A DNA stretch of 64,000 nt from Haloarcula argentinensis DSM 12282 (GCA_000336895.1 AOLX01000025.1:184269-248268); one strand, 5' to 3'; positions 33,775 to 43,318 are shown, numbered from the stretch's first letter. Numbers and translations are program-made. Notes: generated by a model from the letters alone, not told the origin.

Positions 33775-33842
33775 ACGCTCTTGGTCATCCCCGGAGTGAA
33801 AAGTACTTTCCGTTCGGTGTGCTTCCGGGACCGAATCAGCTG

Positions 33843-35561
33843 TTAGTCAGCGCCTTCCCCCGACTGGGTGGTCGCGAACCGCTCGATGGACGCAACGTCG
33901 ATGTCCGCGACCGACTCGTAGGGTCTGTTTACCACCACGTCGCCGGCAGTGCTCCGGCCGATGCCGGGAATCGCGGTGAGTTCGTTCATCGACGCGCTGT
34001 TGAGATCAAGCGGGTAGGGAACGCCGGTGACTGACCGGTATCCGTGGTCGGTGACCGCAATGTCGACGACGCTGCCGAGTTCACGCTCGCCCGGAATGCC
34101 TACGAGCAGCGGGTACGTCCCCAGTTGGCGGCCGAAGGTCTTGCCGTCCTGGTGGTATTCCAGATGCACGTCGGGCAGAACCGTTCCCGGCGGCGCGACC
34201 CGCTGGAGCATCGGGTTGTCGATGGTCTCCCGGACCTCCTGTTTGTACTGCTTGAACAGTTGCTTGTGGTCCCTGGCGATCTCCGCGCCGGTGTCGGCCA
34301 TGTCGGTCCCCTCGAAGGCCATCACCTGACGGATGTTCACCCGCCGGAGCATCAGCCCCTCGTCGTAGACCCGCTGGAGGAACCGCTTGTTGTGCTCGAA
34401 GGTCTCCCGCGTCTCGCCTTTCAGCCCGTGGACCAGATTGATTCCCGGGAGCAGTTTGGGGAGCCGCCGGGCGGCGTTGTCGCCAAAGTTGGGCGCAGTC
34501 CCCTTCTCTCCGCCAGGCCGCCAGCCAGCCACCTCGTTGACGATCTTTACCGCCTCGAAACACTGGTCGGCAGTGACGTTGAGATTGTTGTCGCTCATCA
34601 CGTTCGGATCGGCCGACTCCAAGCCGAACGCGGCGGTGTCACCGGGCGTGTTATGCTCGGCGATGATGCGAATCCCCTCGCGGGCCTTTTCGGGCCACTT
34701 CACGACCGTAATGGGGTTCATGTTGTCGAGATGTAGCGTCTCAAGGTCTGGGGCGACCTCGCGGATGCCGCCGTAGAGCCGCCGCAGGGCGTCGGGATTC
34801 GGTGCTTCGCCGTCGCCGCCGTACGCGAGGATGTCGGCCTGCCGGCCAAGCCGGAAGTGCTTCACGCCGCGATCCGAGAGGGCGTCGACCTCGTCGACGA
34901 CGCTCTCGGGCGGCCGGAAGTCCGGGTTGCCGTACATCGGCTCCGTGCAGAAGGAACACCGGTACGGGCAGCCCCGTGAGGTCTCCATCTCGCAGATGAG
35001 GTACTCCGGGTGGTTCGGGTGTTGTTCGACGACGAACGCGCCGGAACGAGCCCAGCGCGTCTCCTCCTCGATATCGCGATACCGGTCGTTGAATCCTTCC
35101 AGACCGGATTCCACGAGGTCGAACACTGCGGCCTCGACGTCTGCCATCGCCAGGAAGTCGAAATCGAGATCATCTCGGGCTGTCTCGCTCGCCCCCTCGT
35201 TGGCCTCGCCGACGCCAAAGCGGACGGGGCCGCCCATGATGGATGTCCCGTTGGCCGTCCAGGCCAGTTCGCGCACTTCGTCGGGTTCCGCCGGCGTCCC
35301 GCCAACGTACTTGCCGGGGACGGTCATGCCGCCGACGTACACCATGAGGTCGGCGGCCTCGACGTCTCGCCAGACGGCGTTGTCGTCCCGGAGTTCGTCG
35401 ATAGTGTGATACGTAATCTGCTCGCGGGGGACGCCGGCATCGACGAGCGCGCCGGCAGCGTACCGCGGGTACGTCGAGATGTACGGCGGCACCCCGAAGT
35501 GTGCGGGCTCGTCGACGTAGCCGTCGACGATGGTCACGTCGAGCGTCTCGGGGTCAGTCAT
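33843..35561 (-). CDS. Radical SAM protein with B12-binding-like N-terminus and C-terminal HhH
   Basis: 572 aa. The iron-sulfur motif is RGCPYRCSFC (Cys-x3-Cys-x2-Cys, about residues 196-205), with the radical SAM barrel downstream (ADILAYGGDGE, LETLHLDNMNP, AFGLESADPNVM). The first 180 residues resemble a cobalamin-binding-type Rossmann region. The last 60 residues hold a helix-hairpin-helix (LNSASMNELTAIPGIGRSTAGD), unusual for this superfamily and suggesting nucleic-acid binding. Length and order fit an uncharacterised archaeal family (COG1031). A role in modifying tRNA or rRNA is possible but unproven. Confidence 0.85.
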   Translation of the reverse strand: MTDPETLDVTIVDGYVDEPAHFGVPPYISTYPRYAAGALVDAGVPREQITYHTIDELRDDNAVWRDVEAADLMVYVGGMTVPGKYVGGTPAEPDEVRELAWTANGTSIMGGPVRFGVGEANEGASETARDDLDFDFLAMADVEAAVFDLVESGLEGFNDRYRDIEEETRWARSGAFVVEQHPNHPEYLICEMETSRGCPYRCSFCTEPMYGNPDFRPPESVVDEVDALSDRGVKHFRLGRQADILAYGGDGEAPNPDALRRLYGGIREVAPDLETLHLDNMNPITVVKWPEKAREGIRIIAEHNTPGDTAAFGLESADPNVMSDNNLNVTADQCFEAVKIVNEVAGWRPGGEKGTAPNFGDNAARRLPKLLPGINLVHGLKGETRETFEHNKRFLQRVYDEGLMLRRVNIRQVMAFEGTDMADTGAEIARDHKQLFKQYKQEVRETIDNPMLQRVAPPGTVLPDVHLEYHQDGKTFGRQLGTYPLLVGIPGERELGSVVDIAVTDHGYRSVTGVPYPLDLNSASMNELTAIPGIGRSTAGDVVVNRPYESVADIDVASIERFATTQSGEGAD

Positions 35562-35709
35562 ACCCCTCGCTTGACGTTCGATGCCTAAAACCGTGTCTGG
35601 TCAGCCGTGGCGACATAAACAGTCAGGTGTGGGCTCAAGAAAACGTAGTCAGAACCATGGCTACCCCCGGTTCAAAATCACTTTCTCCCAGCCCACGCCA
35701 TGGCTTCAT

Positions 35710-36048
35710 ATGGAACGGGTCGAATTCACGGTCCGTGGCGAGGACGCGAGCACGCTGCCCAGAGCGTTCCATGACATCGACGAAGAGAACCGCGAGCTGT
35801 ATGACGGCAACGGGTTTGTCGTCGCGGTCACGGAGAACCACTACCGCATGGAACTCACCGAAGTGCAGGCGACAACCGTGATGGAACTAATAAACGAGAC
35901 AACCTGCAAGGTGACGATCATCGCGGGCGGCGGTGGATCCGGACTGACAGCCAATACGAGCGGTCGTGAATCCGAGGAAGCTCGAAAGATCAGGCAGCGG
36001 CTCGAAACGTTCTGTGAAGACCGTAATCTCACTGTCGAACGGGTGTAG
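35710..36048 (+). CDS. Small conserved-type haloarchaeal protein
   Basis: 112 aa from the ATG at 35710 (MERVEFTVRGEDASTLPRAF). Beta-alpha pattern: EFTVRGED, then a helix, VVAVTENHYRMELTEVQATTVMELIN, CKVTIIAGGGGSGLTAN (Gly-rich turn), ending in a charged helix. No family is recognised. It is divergent from the radical-SAM gene and convergent with the NhaC gene. Composition is acidic as for expressed haloarchaeal proteins. Confidence 0.65.
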   Translation: MERVEFTVRGEDASTLPRAFHDIDEENRELYDGNGFVVAVTENHYRMELTEVQATTVMELINETTCKVTIIAGGGGSGLTANTSGRESEEARKIRQRLETFCEDRNLTVERV

Positions 36049-36107
36049 GCCGGCAGCACTTCTGGAGGGTTGATCCGGTGACACCAATCGCCCAGAGGCA
36101 GCCGAAC

Positions 36108-37562
36108 TCAGTCGTCGGCGACAGCGGACGACGCGACCGAATCAGCCTGTTTGGACCCGTCGTATCGGCCACCGAACAGGGTTGTCGCGAACAGGATCAG
36201 GGGCGAGAGGAACGCGAAGAAATAGTACGGGGCGTATGCAAGCGTTCCAACCCCGAAGACCGCAGACATGTAGACGGCACCGGCGTGCCACGGGAAGAGC
36301 GCGCCGGTCGGGGTTCCAGCGGATTCGATAGCCTGTGAGAGGTCGTCGCTGGACAGACCGTACTCGTCATAGAGGTTCCGGAGCGTGAGGCCGGGGACGA
36401 CGATGCTCATGTACTGCTGTGCGGAAAAGGCGTTGACGAAGATGGCCGAAACGCCGGTTCCGACGACTAAGCTGCGCGGGCCGCGGACAGCGGTCGCGAG
36501 ATGGTGTGCGAGCACGGCGAGGACGCCGGTCCGTTCGAGGAGCCCACCGAGACTGAGGGCCGCGACGACGACGGCAATTGTCCAGGCTGATCCTGAGACA
36601 CCACCACTGGCCAGCAGGTCATTCACGAGCGCTGTCCCCGTCTCAGGGGCCGTCCCGTCGAGAAAGACGGTCCACGCGGCGGTGAACGACCGGCCCTGCA
36701 CGAAGATGGTCGTGAAGGCCCCGGCAAAGACTCCGGCGACGAGCGTCGGGAGCGCGGGGATTCCGTACAGCGCCAGCCCGAAAGTGACAACGAGCGGGAT
36801 GAGTACCAACGCTGAGAGTTCGTAGCTGCCAGCGAGTGCGCCCTGTATCTCGGCGACGCGCCCGGTCGGGATCTCACCGACAGCACGCAGTCCCAGCGCA
36901 GCGTAGAGCAATACTGAGAGGCCAAACGCCAGCACAGTCCCGTTACGCATCGCCCGGATGTGGTCGTAGAGGTCGGTGTTCGTCACGGCGGCGGCGAGGT
37001 TCGTCGTATCCGAGAGGGGTGACTGCTTGTCGCCCGCGTATGCACCCGAGAGGATGGCACCGGCAGTCATCGGTGTCGGCACACCGAGACCGGAGCCGAT
37101 ACCGATAAAGGCCACGCCGAGCGTGCCGGCCGTCGTCCAGGACGAGCCGATTGAAAAGGCAACGACCATCGCAAGCAGCGCTGTCGCCGGGAGGAACACG
37201 TTCGGCGTCAGTATCGAGAGCCCGTAGTACATCAGCCCGGGGATGGTCCCCGCGCTAACCCACGTCGCGATGAGCCCGTAGATGATGAACAGGATGAGAA
37301 TGGCCTGCAGTCCCATCAGCAGACTGTCCGCGAGACCCTCGTAGAGGTCGTCCCACGAGTACCCCAGCCAGTATTTGCCGACTGCACCCGTCAGCACGAT
37401 GCTCCAGAGCAGCGGCCCGTGTGGGGCCAGCTTCAGATATCCCGATCCGATGCCGAGGAAGAGCACGACACCGAGTACGGGGACCAGCGCCTGGAGTACG
37501 CCAGGCCGGCGCTCCGACGGGATGTCCTCGTACGTCAGCGGTTCGAGAGTGAGTGATGTCAC
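36108..37562 (-). CDS. NhaC-family Na+/H+ antiporter
   Basis: 484 aa with about eleven or twelve transmembrane helices. The start codon is GTG at 37562. The conserved core SIGSSWTTAGTLGVAFIGIG (about 137-156), followed by GAILSGAYAGDKQSPLSDTT (about 168-187), is diagnostic for NhaC, which exchanges Na+ for H+ across the membrane. The paired segment in the second half shows AIFVNAFSAQQYMSIVVPG and ESAGTPTGALFPWHAGA. For a salt-in halophile this helps set internal Na+ and pH. It is monocistronic and convergent with the small gene to its left. Confidence 0.92.
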   Translation of the reverse strand: MTSLTLEPLTYEDIPSERRPGVLQALVPVLGVVLFLGIGSGYLKLAPHGPLLWSIVLTGAVGKYWLGYSWDDLYEGLADSLLMGLQAILILFIIYGLIATWVSAGTIPGLMYYGLSILTPNVFLPATALLAMVVAFSIGSSWTTAGTLGVAFIGIGSGLGVPTPMTAGAILSGAYAGDKQSPLSDTTNLAAAVTNTDLYDHIRAMRNGTVLAFGLSVLLYAALGLRAVGEIPTGRVAEIQGALAGSYELSALVLIPLVVTFGLALYGIPALPTLVAGVFAGAFTTIFVQGRSFTAAWTVFLDGTAPETGTALVNDLLASGGVSGSAWTIAVVVAALSLGGLLERTGVLAVLAHHLATAVRGPRSLVVGTGVSAIFVNAFSAQQYMSIVVPGLTLRNLYDEYGLSSDDLSQAIESAGTPTGALFPWHAGAVYMSAVFGVGTLAYAPYYFFAFLSPLILFATTLFGGRYDGSKQADSVASSAVADD

Positions 37563-37823
37563 GTCTATCCCGGTCTAATAACTTGTGTGTATTAAAACGA
37601 GCGATAATATCTCTGTAGCGCATATGGGACACTGTCACGTTCAAGGCTATCGTTACCAAACATCGATACAGCAGACGCAAAGCGCGGCTAACGCACACCT
37701 GACTGGCGGCCACGCTGGCTCTTATCAACGGCTCGAATGGGGAAACCAAGTATTTCGTAGCAGCGCAGTCGGTCGCATCACCGCTACTAATCTTCCGCCG
37801 AAAACGCTCGGACAGCAGCAGTC

Positions 37824-39746
37824 TCAGTCGTCAGCGCTAACGGTCCGGTCGTCGGCCTGTGCGTGCCAGAGATCGGCGTAGTCGCCGTCGGCTGCAAGCA
37901 GGTCGGTGTGGCTGCCGCGCTCGACGATTTCGCCGTCGTCCATCACGACGATGCGGTCCGCGTCCTGAATCGTGGAGAGGCGGTGCGCGATGACGAAGGC
38001 GGTACGGTCCGCGACCAGTTGTTCGATGCTCTCTTGAATGCGGTCCTCCGTCTCCGTGTCCACGTCGCTGGTCGCCTCGTCGAAGATGATGATTTCGGGG
38101 TCGTTCAGCAGGGCGCGAGCGATGGCGACACGCTGGCGCTGGCCGCCGGAGAGCTTGATGCCGCGCTCGCCGATCTGCGTGTCGTACCCATCTGGCAGGT
38201 CCTCGATAAACTCGTCGGCCTGTGCGGCTTCCGCCGCATCGCGGACGCGGTCGCGTGCGGTCTCCCACCCACTCTCCCGAGCCTCGTCGTCCGACTGCTC
38301 GGCGTCGAGGACGTCGCGGTCGCCGTAGGCGATGTTCTCGGCGACGGTTCCTGAGAACAGGTACGGCTGCTGTTCGACGATGGCGATCTCGCTCCTGAGG
38401 CTCTGGAGGGCGTACTCGCGTACGTCGACGCCGTCCACCCGAACTGCACCAGCGTCCACGTCGTGAAACCGTGGCACCAGTTTCAACAGCGTGGATTTGC
38501 CGGCTCCAGTCGCCCCAGCGAGGCCAATTGTTGCCCCGTCAGGCACGTCCAGCGACACGTCGCGGACGACCGGCGGTTCGTCGCCATAGCCGAAGGTCAC
38601 GCTGTCGAACTCGACCGCCCCGTCGATGCTATCGGGTTCGTAGGGGTCCTCCGGGTCGGTGACTTCGGGTTCCTGACCCAGCAGGCCGAACACGCGCTCG
38701 GCGCTGGATTTGGCGAGCTGGTACTTGTTTGCGGACCGCCCGATTCGGCGCATTGGCGAGTACAGCCGGCGGATATACAGGAAAAACAGGGCAAACGCTC
38801 CGGTAGACAGCGCCGCTTCGCTCTCAGGATTCGTGATGAAGTCCATCCCGGCGACATACAGAATCAGGACGAACGCGATCCCAGTAAGCAGCCGTAGGCC
38901 GGCAAAAAAGGCCCGCCGGATGCGCAGGGCAGCCACTTTCTGGTCGTGATACTCTTGGCTCTGGTCGGTCACCCGTTTGCGCTCGAAGTCGTAGCGGTCG
39001 AACGCCTTGATAACTGGCGCGCCACTGAGGTTGTTCTCTAGCCGGGTGTTGAGCCGCGATACTGTCTGGCGGATGGAGCGATATTTCGGCTCAATCCAGG
39101 TGAGGAAGAAGCCACTGGCGATGCCGATGAGTGGGACGGGTCCGAGCGCGATGAGCGCCAGTTTTGGAGAGTACCGATAGAGGATGACCGCGATGCCACC
39201 GACAGTCGCGACCACCCGTATCATCTGGCGGAACTCCGTGTTCAGAAACGACTCCAGCCGGTTGATGTCGCTGTTGAGTATCGACATCATCCCGCCCGTC
39301 TGGTGGTTCGCAAAGAAGGACAGCGAGAGATGCTGGAGATGGTCGTAGGTGTCGTTCCGGAGGTCTCGCTGGATTTTCTGTGCGCTCGACTGGAGAAGAT
39401 ATCTGGAGGCAAAGCGCGTCGCCGAGCGGAGCAGGTAGGCGATGGCCGCAATGGCGACCAGCCGCTGGAGGAAGGCGATTCGGGCGGCTTCACCAGTGAT
39501 TTCGCCCGGCGGCAACAGGCCGGTATCGGTCAACAACCCCGGTTTGCCGCTGCTAAGGACGACGCGGTCGATGGCTGCAGCGACGATTATCGGCGGCACG
39601 AGGCGGGCGAACCGGGTACAGAACGCCGCTATGATGCCGACGAGCAGCCGGAGCCAATAGGGCGTGGCGTAGCCGACGAGGTTGACCATCGGGTGGCCAT
39701 CGACGTTCTCGCGGACGCCCTCGAAGCCGCCCTGGTCGTCAGGCAT
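37824..39746 (-). CDS. ABC transporter, fused permease and ATPase (MsbA/MDR type)
   Basis: 640 aa half-transporter that would work as a homodimer. A six-helix exporter domain covers about residues 25-340 and the nucleotide-binding domain about 375-635. Walker A GATGAGKSTLL is near 410, the signature KLSGGQRQRVAIARALL about 545 and Walker B IIIFDEATSDVD directly after; the H-loop is VIAHRLSTI. Such exporters move lipids or drugs outward. An insert around 480-510 is acidic (DRDVLDAEQSDDEARESG), as in other haloarchaeal versions. No accessory gene is adjacent, so the substrate stays open. Confidence 0.92.
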   Translation of the reverse strand: MPDDQGGFEGVRENVDGHPMVNLVGYATPYWLRLLVGIIAAFCTRFARLVPPIIVAAAIDRVVLSSGKPGLLTDTGLLPPGEITGEAARIAFLQRLVAIAAIAYLLRSATRFASRYLLQSSAQKIQRDLRNDTYDHLQHLSLSFFANHQTGGMMSILNSDINRLESFLNTEFRQMIRVVATVGGIAVILYRYSPKLALIALGPVPLIGIASGFFLTWIEPKYRSIRQTVSRLNTRLENNLSGAPVIKAFDRYDFERKRVTDQSQEYHDQKVAALRIRRAFFAGLRLLTGIAFVLILYVAGMDFITNPESEAALSTGAFALFFLYIRRLYSPMRRIGRSANKYQLAKSSAERVFGLLGQEPEVTDPEDPYEPDSIDGAVEFDSVTFGYGDEPPVVRDVSLDVPDGATIGLAGATGAGKSTLLKLVPRFHDVDAGAVRVDGVDVREYALQSLRSEIAIVEQQPYLFSGTVAENIAYGDRDVLDAEQSDDEARESGWETARDRVRDAAEAAQADEFIEDLPDGYDTQIGERGIKLSGGQRQRVAIARALLNDPEIIIFDEATSDVDTETEDRIQESIEQLVADRTAFVIAHRLSTIQDADRIVVMDDGEIVERGSHTDLLAADGDYADLWHAQADDRTVSADD

Positions 39747-39815
39747 AGACGCTAGTTGGTCCGGAAACTGATATATGCCGGGCTTCGGCCCGAAGACGGT
39801 CCCCTCACTGCGTCG

Positions 39816-40613
39816 TCAAACGTAGATACAGCCTTCACTTTCGGGACCCGAGGTGAGCGGTCTTGCGCCGTCGGCCAGCCGGCTCGCGGAGACGACGGCG
39901 GCCAGCGAGTCCAGCGCGTCGTGGTTCCCGAGGTAGGTGTCGCGATGTTCACCAACGGTGACGCTACAGGCTTCGACCGCCGCGACGTTTGCCTCCCGGC
40001 GCTGTCGGGGGTCGTCGACGTTCTTGTACCCCTCGCGGTAACAGCCCAGCCAGCCGAACGTCGCGGCGGGGTACACCTCGACGACGAGCGTCTCGGCGTC
40101 CCAGCCTTGCATCGGTACGACGGCTGTTGCGTCGTCGTCTCGCAGTTTCCCGAGCACATCCCGGACGCCGTAGAAGGTCATACTGCGTGTCCGGTTCGTG
40201 TAGGGACACAGCGCGCCGCGTCGGAAGTCCGTCTCCCGGCGCAGATCACGGCTGCCAGTCGTCATCTCGGCGGTGTGCCGGCACGCCTCGGAGAGCGACC
40301 CCGGGTCGGTCGGGCCGCTGCCACTTGCAAGCCAGTCGACGAAGCCGTCCCAGGTCCCCCCACACTGCGCGTCAAGGAGCGCCTGTGGCAGACTGAACGG
40401 GAAATCCAGCCCGACAGTACCCACATCGTCGTCGGTAATGCGGTCGAGGAGGCCGGCATGGGCCGCTTCACGGTCACGCCCCCACTCGTCCGTCCCGCGG
40501 TAGCACTGTTGAATCTCCAGCCCGTCGTCCGTCGGTATCGCCTCGGTGACCCAGAGCGCGTCGCCAGCGGTCGCTGCGCCGCTGAAATCCACCCCGAGGA
40601 CGCGTTCACTCAT
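39816..40613 (-). CDS. DUF429-type RNase H-like protein
   Basis: 265 aa from the ATG at 40613 (MSERVLGVDFSGAATAG); the frame is open further upstream but those residues are implausible. VLGVDFSGA at the start and VGLDFPFSLP are the paired strands of an RNase H/actin-like fold with acidic residues (Asp9, Asp of GLDFP), followed by EVYPAATFGWLG and a C-terminal DALDSLAAVVSA with the last acidic position. This is the pattern of predicted nucleases of the DUF429 family. Activity has not been shown for the family as far as I know. It is divergent from a small zinc-ribbon gene. Confidence 0.75.
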   Translation of the reverse strand: MSERVLGVDFSGAATAGDALWVTEAIPTDDGLEIQQCYRGTDEWGRDREAAHAGLLDRITDDDVGTVGLDFPFSLPQALLDAQCGGTWDGFVDWLASGSGPTDPGSLSEACRHTAEMTTGSRDLRRETDFRRGALCPYTNRTRSMTFYGVRDVLGKLRDDDATAVVPMQGWDAETLVVEVYPAATFGWLGCYREGYKNVDDPRQRREANVAAVEACSVTVGEHRDTYLGNHDALDSLAAVVSASRLADGARPLTSGPESEGCIYV

Positions 40614-40718
40614 ACACCCGAGTACGCCGGTGCCGGTATCAATGTTGGGACTGGCAGGAACGGAATGCCCCCTTCCCCGTCCGTAAGGGGTTTGTCCCCG
40701 ACGGACCAACGAAATAGT

Positions 40719-40877
40719 ATGCCAGCCACCATGGAGGTCGTCTGCACGGACGACAGCTGCGAACTCGACATGTTCGAGATGCACTACACGTACGATATGC
40801 CGGACGATGTCGAACTCGCGGCGTTCTCCTGCCCGTACTGTGGCGGGACGGACTGCCTCGACGAAGTGGAACTATGA
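40719..40877 (+). CDS. Small zinc-binding protein, 52 aa
   Basis: The product begins MPATMEVVCTDDSCELDMFE and ends with a knuckle FSCPYCGGTDCL, giving Cys pairs near residues 9/14 and 38/41 that could bind one zinc. The ATG at 40731 (MEVVC) is an alternative start. The stop overlaps the Hsp20 start by 4 bp (ATGA), so the two are translationally coupled. A gene that small with this coupling may assist the chaperone, but that is inference. Haloarchaea encode many one-domain zinc-finger micro-proteins. Confidence 0.75.
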   Translation: MPATMEVVCTDDSCELDMFEMHYTYDMPDDVELAAFSCPYCGGTDCLDEVEL

Positions 40878-41398
40878 TGCGGGACATCGGCTCCTCGATC
40901 AGCGACGCGATATTCGAGAACATCGGCCGGGCAGCCGGCCGGGTTCAGGAGAACAAGCCGCTGGCCTCGGACCTGCTGGAATCGGACGACTCCTACCTCG
41001 TCGTCTTCGACGCCCCCGGCACGACGGCGTCTGACATCCAGGTCCGGTACGTCGACGACCGTGTTGAGGTCCGCATCGACCGCTTCCGTGACTTCTACGA
41101 GGGCTTCGAGATGCGCTATCCCGGCCGCGGGCTCGCGCTCGACGGGAGCGTCACCCTGCCGAGCGACGCCGCTGTCGACCCAGAGACGGCCCAGGCCACG
41201 CTCAAGAGCAACGGCACGCTCCACGTTCGCATCCCGAAAGCCGACACGGACCATGATGAGGGCGAGGCAACGGATGTCGGCGTTGAAACCGACGACAGCG
41301 AGACCGACGAGGAGACCGAAGCGGCTGCGGAGGGCGAAACGGCCGACGTCGAAGACGTGACCGAATCAGGCGACGAGGGCGAAGACGACAACGCCTGA
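40874..41398 (+). CDS. Hsp20/alpha-crystallin family small heat-shock protein
   Basis: 174 aa. The alpha-crystallin domain covers about residues 35-125 (YLVVFDAPGTTASDIQVRYVD, RGLALDGSVTLPSDAAVDPE, TLKSNGTLHVRIPKA, the last being the conserved G-x-L motif region). A very acidic disordered tail of about 48 residues follows (ETDDSETDEETEAAAEGETAD). The N-terminal arm is short. It acts as a holdase for unfolding proteins; the acidic tail suits high-salt cytoplasm. It follows the 52-aa zinc protein in an operon. Confidence 0.88.
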   Translation: MMRDIGSSISDAIFENIGRAAGRVQENKPLASDLLESDDSYLVVFDAPGTTASDIQVRYVDDRVEVRIDRFRDFYEGFEMRYPGRGLALDGSVTLPSDAAVDPETAQATLKSNGTLHVRIPKADTDHDEGEATDVGVETDDSETDEETEAAAEGETADVEDVTESGDEGEDDNA

Positions 41399-41428
41399 CC
41401 GCCCTGTCTACTATTTCTTACAGCGTAT

Positions 41429-42532
41429 TCACTCGTCCCAATCACGCGTTGGGTCGTCCAGCGCGGCGAATTCCTCCGAGCCGTCGAAGCGTGTCGGGTC
41501 GACGCGGTCGGGCAGGTGTTCCGAGAGCGGGTTCGGGCGATCGAGAACGGCCGCGGCGAGATAGTTCCCCAGCGCCGGCGCTCGCATGAGTCCGTGGCCC
41601 TGCCAGCCAGTCGCCACCCAGAGCCCGTCGGCGACCTGCCCGGCCAGCGGTGCGCCGTCGGGCGTCGCCGTACACAGGCCGGCCCAGGCTCTGTCACAGG
41701 CCGGCGTTAGCGCCGACGTTTGCTCGACGCGGTCGAGGCTCCGAGTGACGAACTCGGCGTCCGCGTCGGGGTTCCAGTCCGTCGGGTCGACCTCGTGTGC
41801 GCCGTCACCGACAAGTAGTGCGTTGCCCTTCGGCCGCCAGTAGAACTCCCGCGTCGCGTCGTAGAACGAGGGGAGGGGGGCGTCGACCGGGTCAGTTACG
41901 AGCGCCTGCGCTCGGTAGGCTTTCAGTGCGAGCGAGACGCCGACATCGGCGACGAGCGGCTTCGTTTGCGGGCCGGCCGCGACGACCACCGCGTCGAACG
42001 CTCGGGCTTCGTCCGCTGTTTCGACGGTTGCCGGCGAATCGAGCGAGACCGGGGTGCCCGTCTCGATGGTTGCACCCGCTTCGCGGGCCTGCTTTGCCAG
42101 TGTCGCCACCACCTTGTCCGGGTCGAGTACGCCGGCGTCGCGGGCGAGACCGGCCACCTTGATGCCGCTGGTATCGAGTGCGGGGTAGCGGTCACCGAGT
42201 TCCGCTGGTGTGAGTGCCTCGACTGCGACGCCGTTTTCCTGCATTTGCGTGATCTGCTCGCGGACGGCCGTGGCGTCGCTCTCGTCGCGCGCGACCCAGA
42301 CGTAGGGCTGGGGCTCGAACAGGTCCATATCACGGTAGCGGGCGAGCGCGTCCGCGGCCACGGCGGCGTCCACGTCGTCAGCGAACGCGTCGTAGCAGAG
42401 GCCGGCCGCCCGGCCGCTCGCGCCGCTCCCGAGGGTGTCGCGTTCGAAGACCGTCACAGACGCGTTGTGGCGAGCCAGCGCCACCGCGGTCGACAGGCCG
42501 ACGGCCCCGCCGCCGACGACGGCAACCGTCAT
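41429..42532 (-). CDS. FAD-dependent oxidoreductase (DAO family)
   Basis: 367 aa. The FAD-binding start VAVVGGGAVGLSTAVALARH (3-22) with the acidic end of strand two (FERDTLGSGASG), the mid-domain GTPVSLDSPATVETADE and the C-terminal GLWVATGWQGHGLMRAPALG are those of D-amino-acid oxidase/glycine oxidase/sarcosine oxidase-type flavoproteins. It oxidises an amine or hydroxy acid; the substrate is not identifiable. The upstream gene ends immediately before its ATG (0-bp gap), so they share an operon. Confidence 0.9.
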   Translation of the reverse strand: MTVAVVGGGAVGLSTAVALARHNASVTVFERDTLGSGASGRAAGLCYDAFADDVDAAVAADALARYRDMDLFEPQPYVWVARDESDATAVREQITQMQENGVAVEALTPAELGDRYPALDTSGIKVAGLARDAGVLDPDKVVATLAKQAREAGATIETGTPVSLDSPATVETADEARAFDAVVVAAGPQTKPLVADVGVSLALKAYRAQALVTDPVDAPLPSFYDATREFYWRPKGNALLVGDGAHEVDPTDWNPDADAEFVTRSLDRVEQTSALTPACDRAWAGLCTATPDGAPLAGQVADGLWVATGWQGHGLMRAPALGNYLAAAVLDRPNPLSEHLPDRVDPTRFDGSEEFAALDDPTRDWDE

Positions 42533-43318
42533 TTACGAGAGGAACGGGCCGAGTCCACGCGCCGGGTAGCCGACAACCGTGTCGACACCGATGTCGTGGA
42601 GTCGCTCGGTTCGTTCGGCGACTGTCTCGACGGAGCCGACGAGCGCGTAGTCGCGGATCGCCTGTTTGAGTACGTCTCTGGCCCGGCCCGTCGCTCGGCT
42701 GTCCGTCGGTGCGCCCTCGGGCAGCGCGTTCCGAACCGGGCCGCGTCGGGCCGCGTAGTCGCCGACGGCGTCGAGCATCGCGTCTTCGCTGTCCGAGAGT
42801 ACCAGCGGGGCGTAAACGGCAATCGAACCGTCGAAGCCGGCGGTCCGGAGTGTCCGAACGTCGCGGACGGTCGTCCGCGAGAGGAGTTCGTACTGCGTCC
42901 CGCCGACCGCCAGTGCAAGGCGTTCGATGCCTTCGGTGCCGACCCAGGGGTCGCTGGTATCGTCGACGGCCGCCCGTAACCGCGGTGCGACGGCTCGTTC
43001 GGCCTCGTCCGCTGAGAGATACGCGCTGTGGCCGGCGACCAGTACGTGTCCCGCACCTGCCGGCAGCGCGTCGAACCCGCTGTCGTCGCCCAGCGGATCG
43101 AAACCGTCGGCCCGAACTGGTGCGGTAACACGCACGTCAGTGGTCGACGCCAGCTGTTCGATGGTGTCCGGCTCCGGAACGTGGGCCGCTCCCTCGTAAT
43201 CGATTGCGAGCGTCTCAATGTCGAGGGCCGTCGCTCGCGACACGTCTACTTCCGTCGGCTTGAGTGCCACCGCGTCAATGCCGGCGGCCGCCAGTGTCGC
43301 ACCGGTAAGCGTGGTCAT
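42533..43318 (-). CDS. Luciferase-like (F420/flavin type) barrel remnant protein, haloarchaeal
   Basis: 261 aa from the ATG at 43318 (MTTLTGATLAAAGIDAVALKP). The C-terminal part (RDYALVGSVETVAERTERLHDIGVDTVVGYP, read in pieces) is like the end of bacterial-luciferase-type TIM barrels (5,10-methylene-H4MPT reductase family), and the middle repeats alpha/beta units (GHVLVAGHSAYLSADEAE, AVGGTQYELLSRTTVRDVRTL). The N-terminal catalytic barrel blocks are weak, so cofactor use is uncertain. It precedes the FAD oxidoreductase gene without a gap, suggesting a shared pathway. Confidence 0.65.
   Translation of the reverse strand: MTTLTGATLAAAGIDAVALKPTEVDVSRATALDIETLAIDYEGAAHVPEPDTIEQLASTTDVRVTAPVRADGFDPLGDDSGFDALPAGAGHVLVAGHSAYLSADEAERAVAPRLRAAVDDTSDPWVGTEGIERLALAVGGTQYELLSRTTVRDVRTLRTAGFDGSIAVYAPLVLSDSEDAMLDAVGDYAARRGPVRNALPEGAPTDSRATGRARDVLKQAIRDYALVGSVETVAERTERLHDIGVDTVVGYPARGLGPFLS

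Noticed and set aside
37585-37881. 99-codon open frame between NhaC and ABC transporter genes
   Set aside because: Ser/Gln-rich without haloarchaeal bias, overlaps the ABC gene's 3' end; the spacer otherwise shows no gene.
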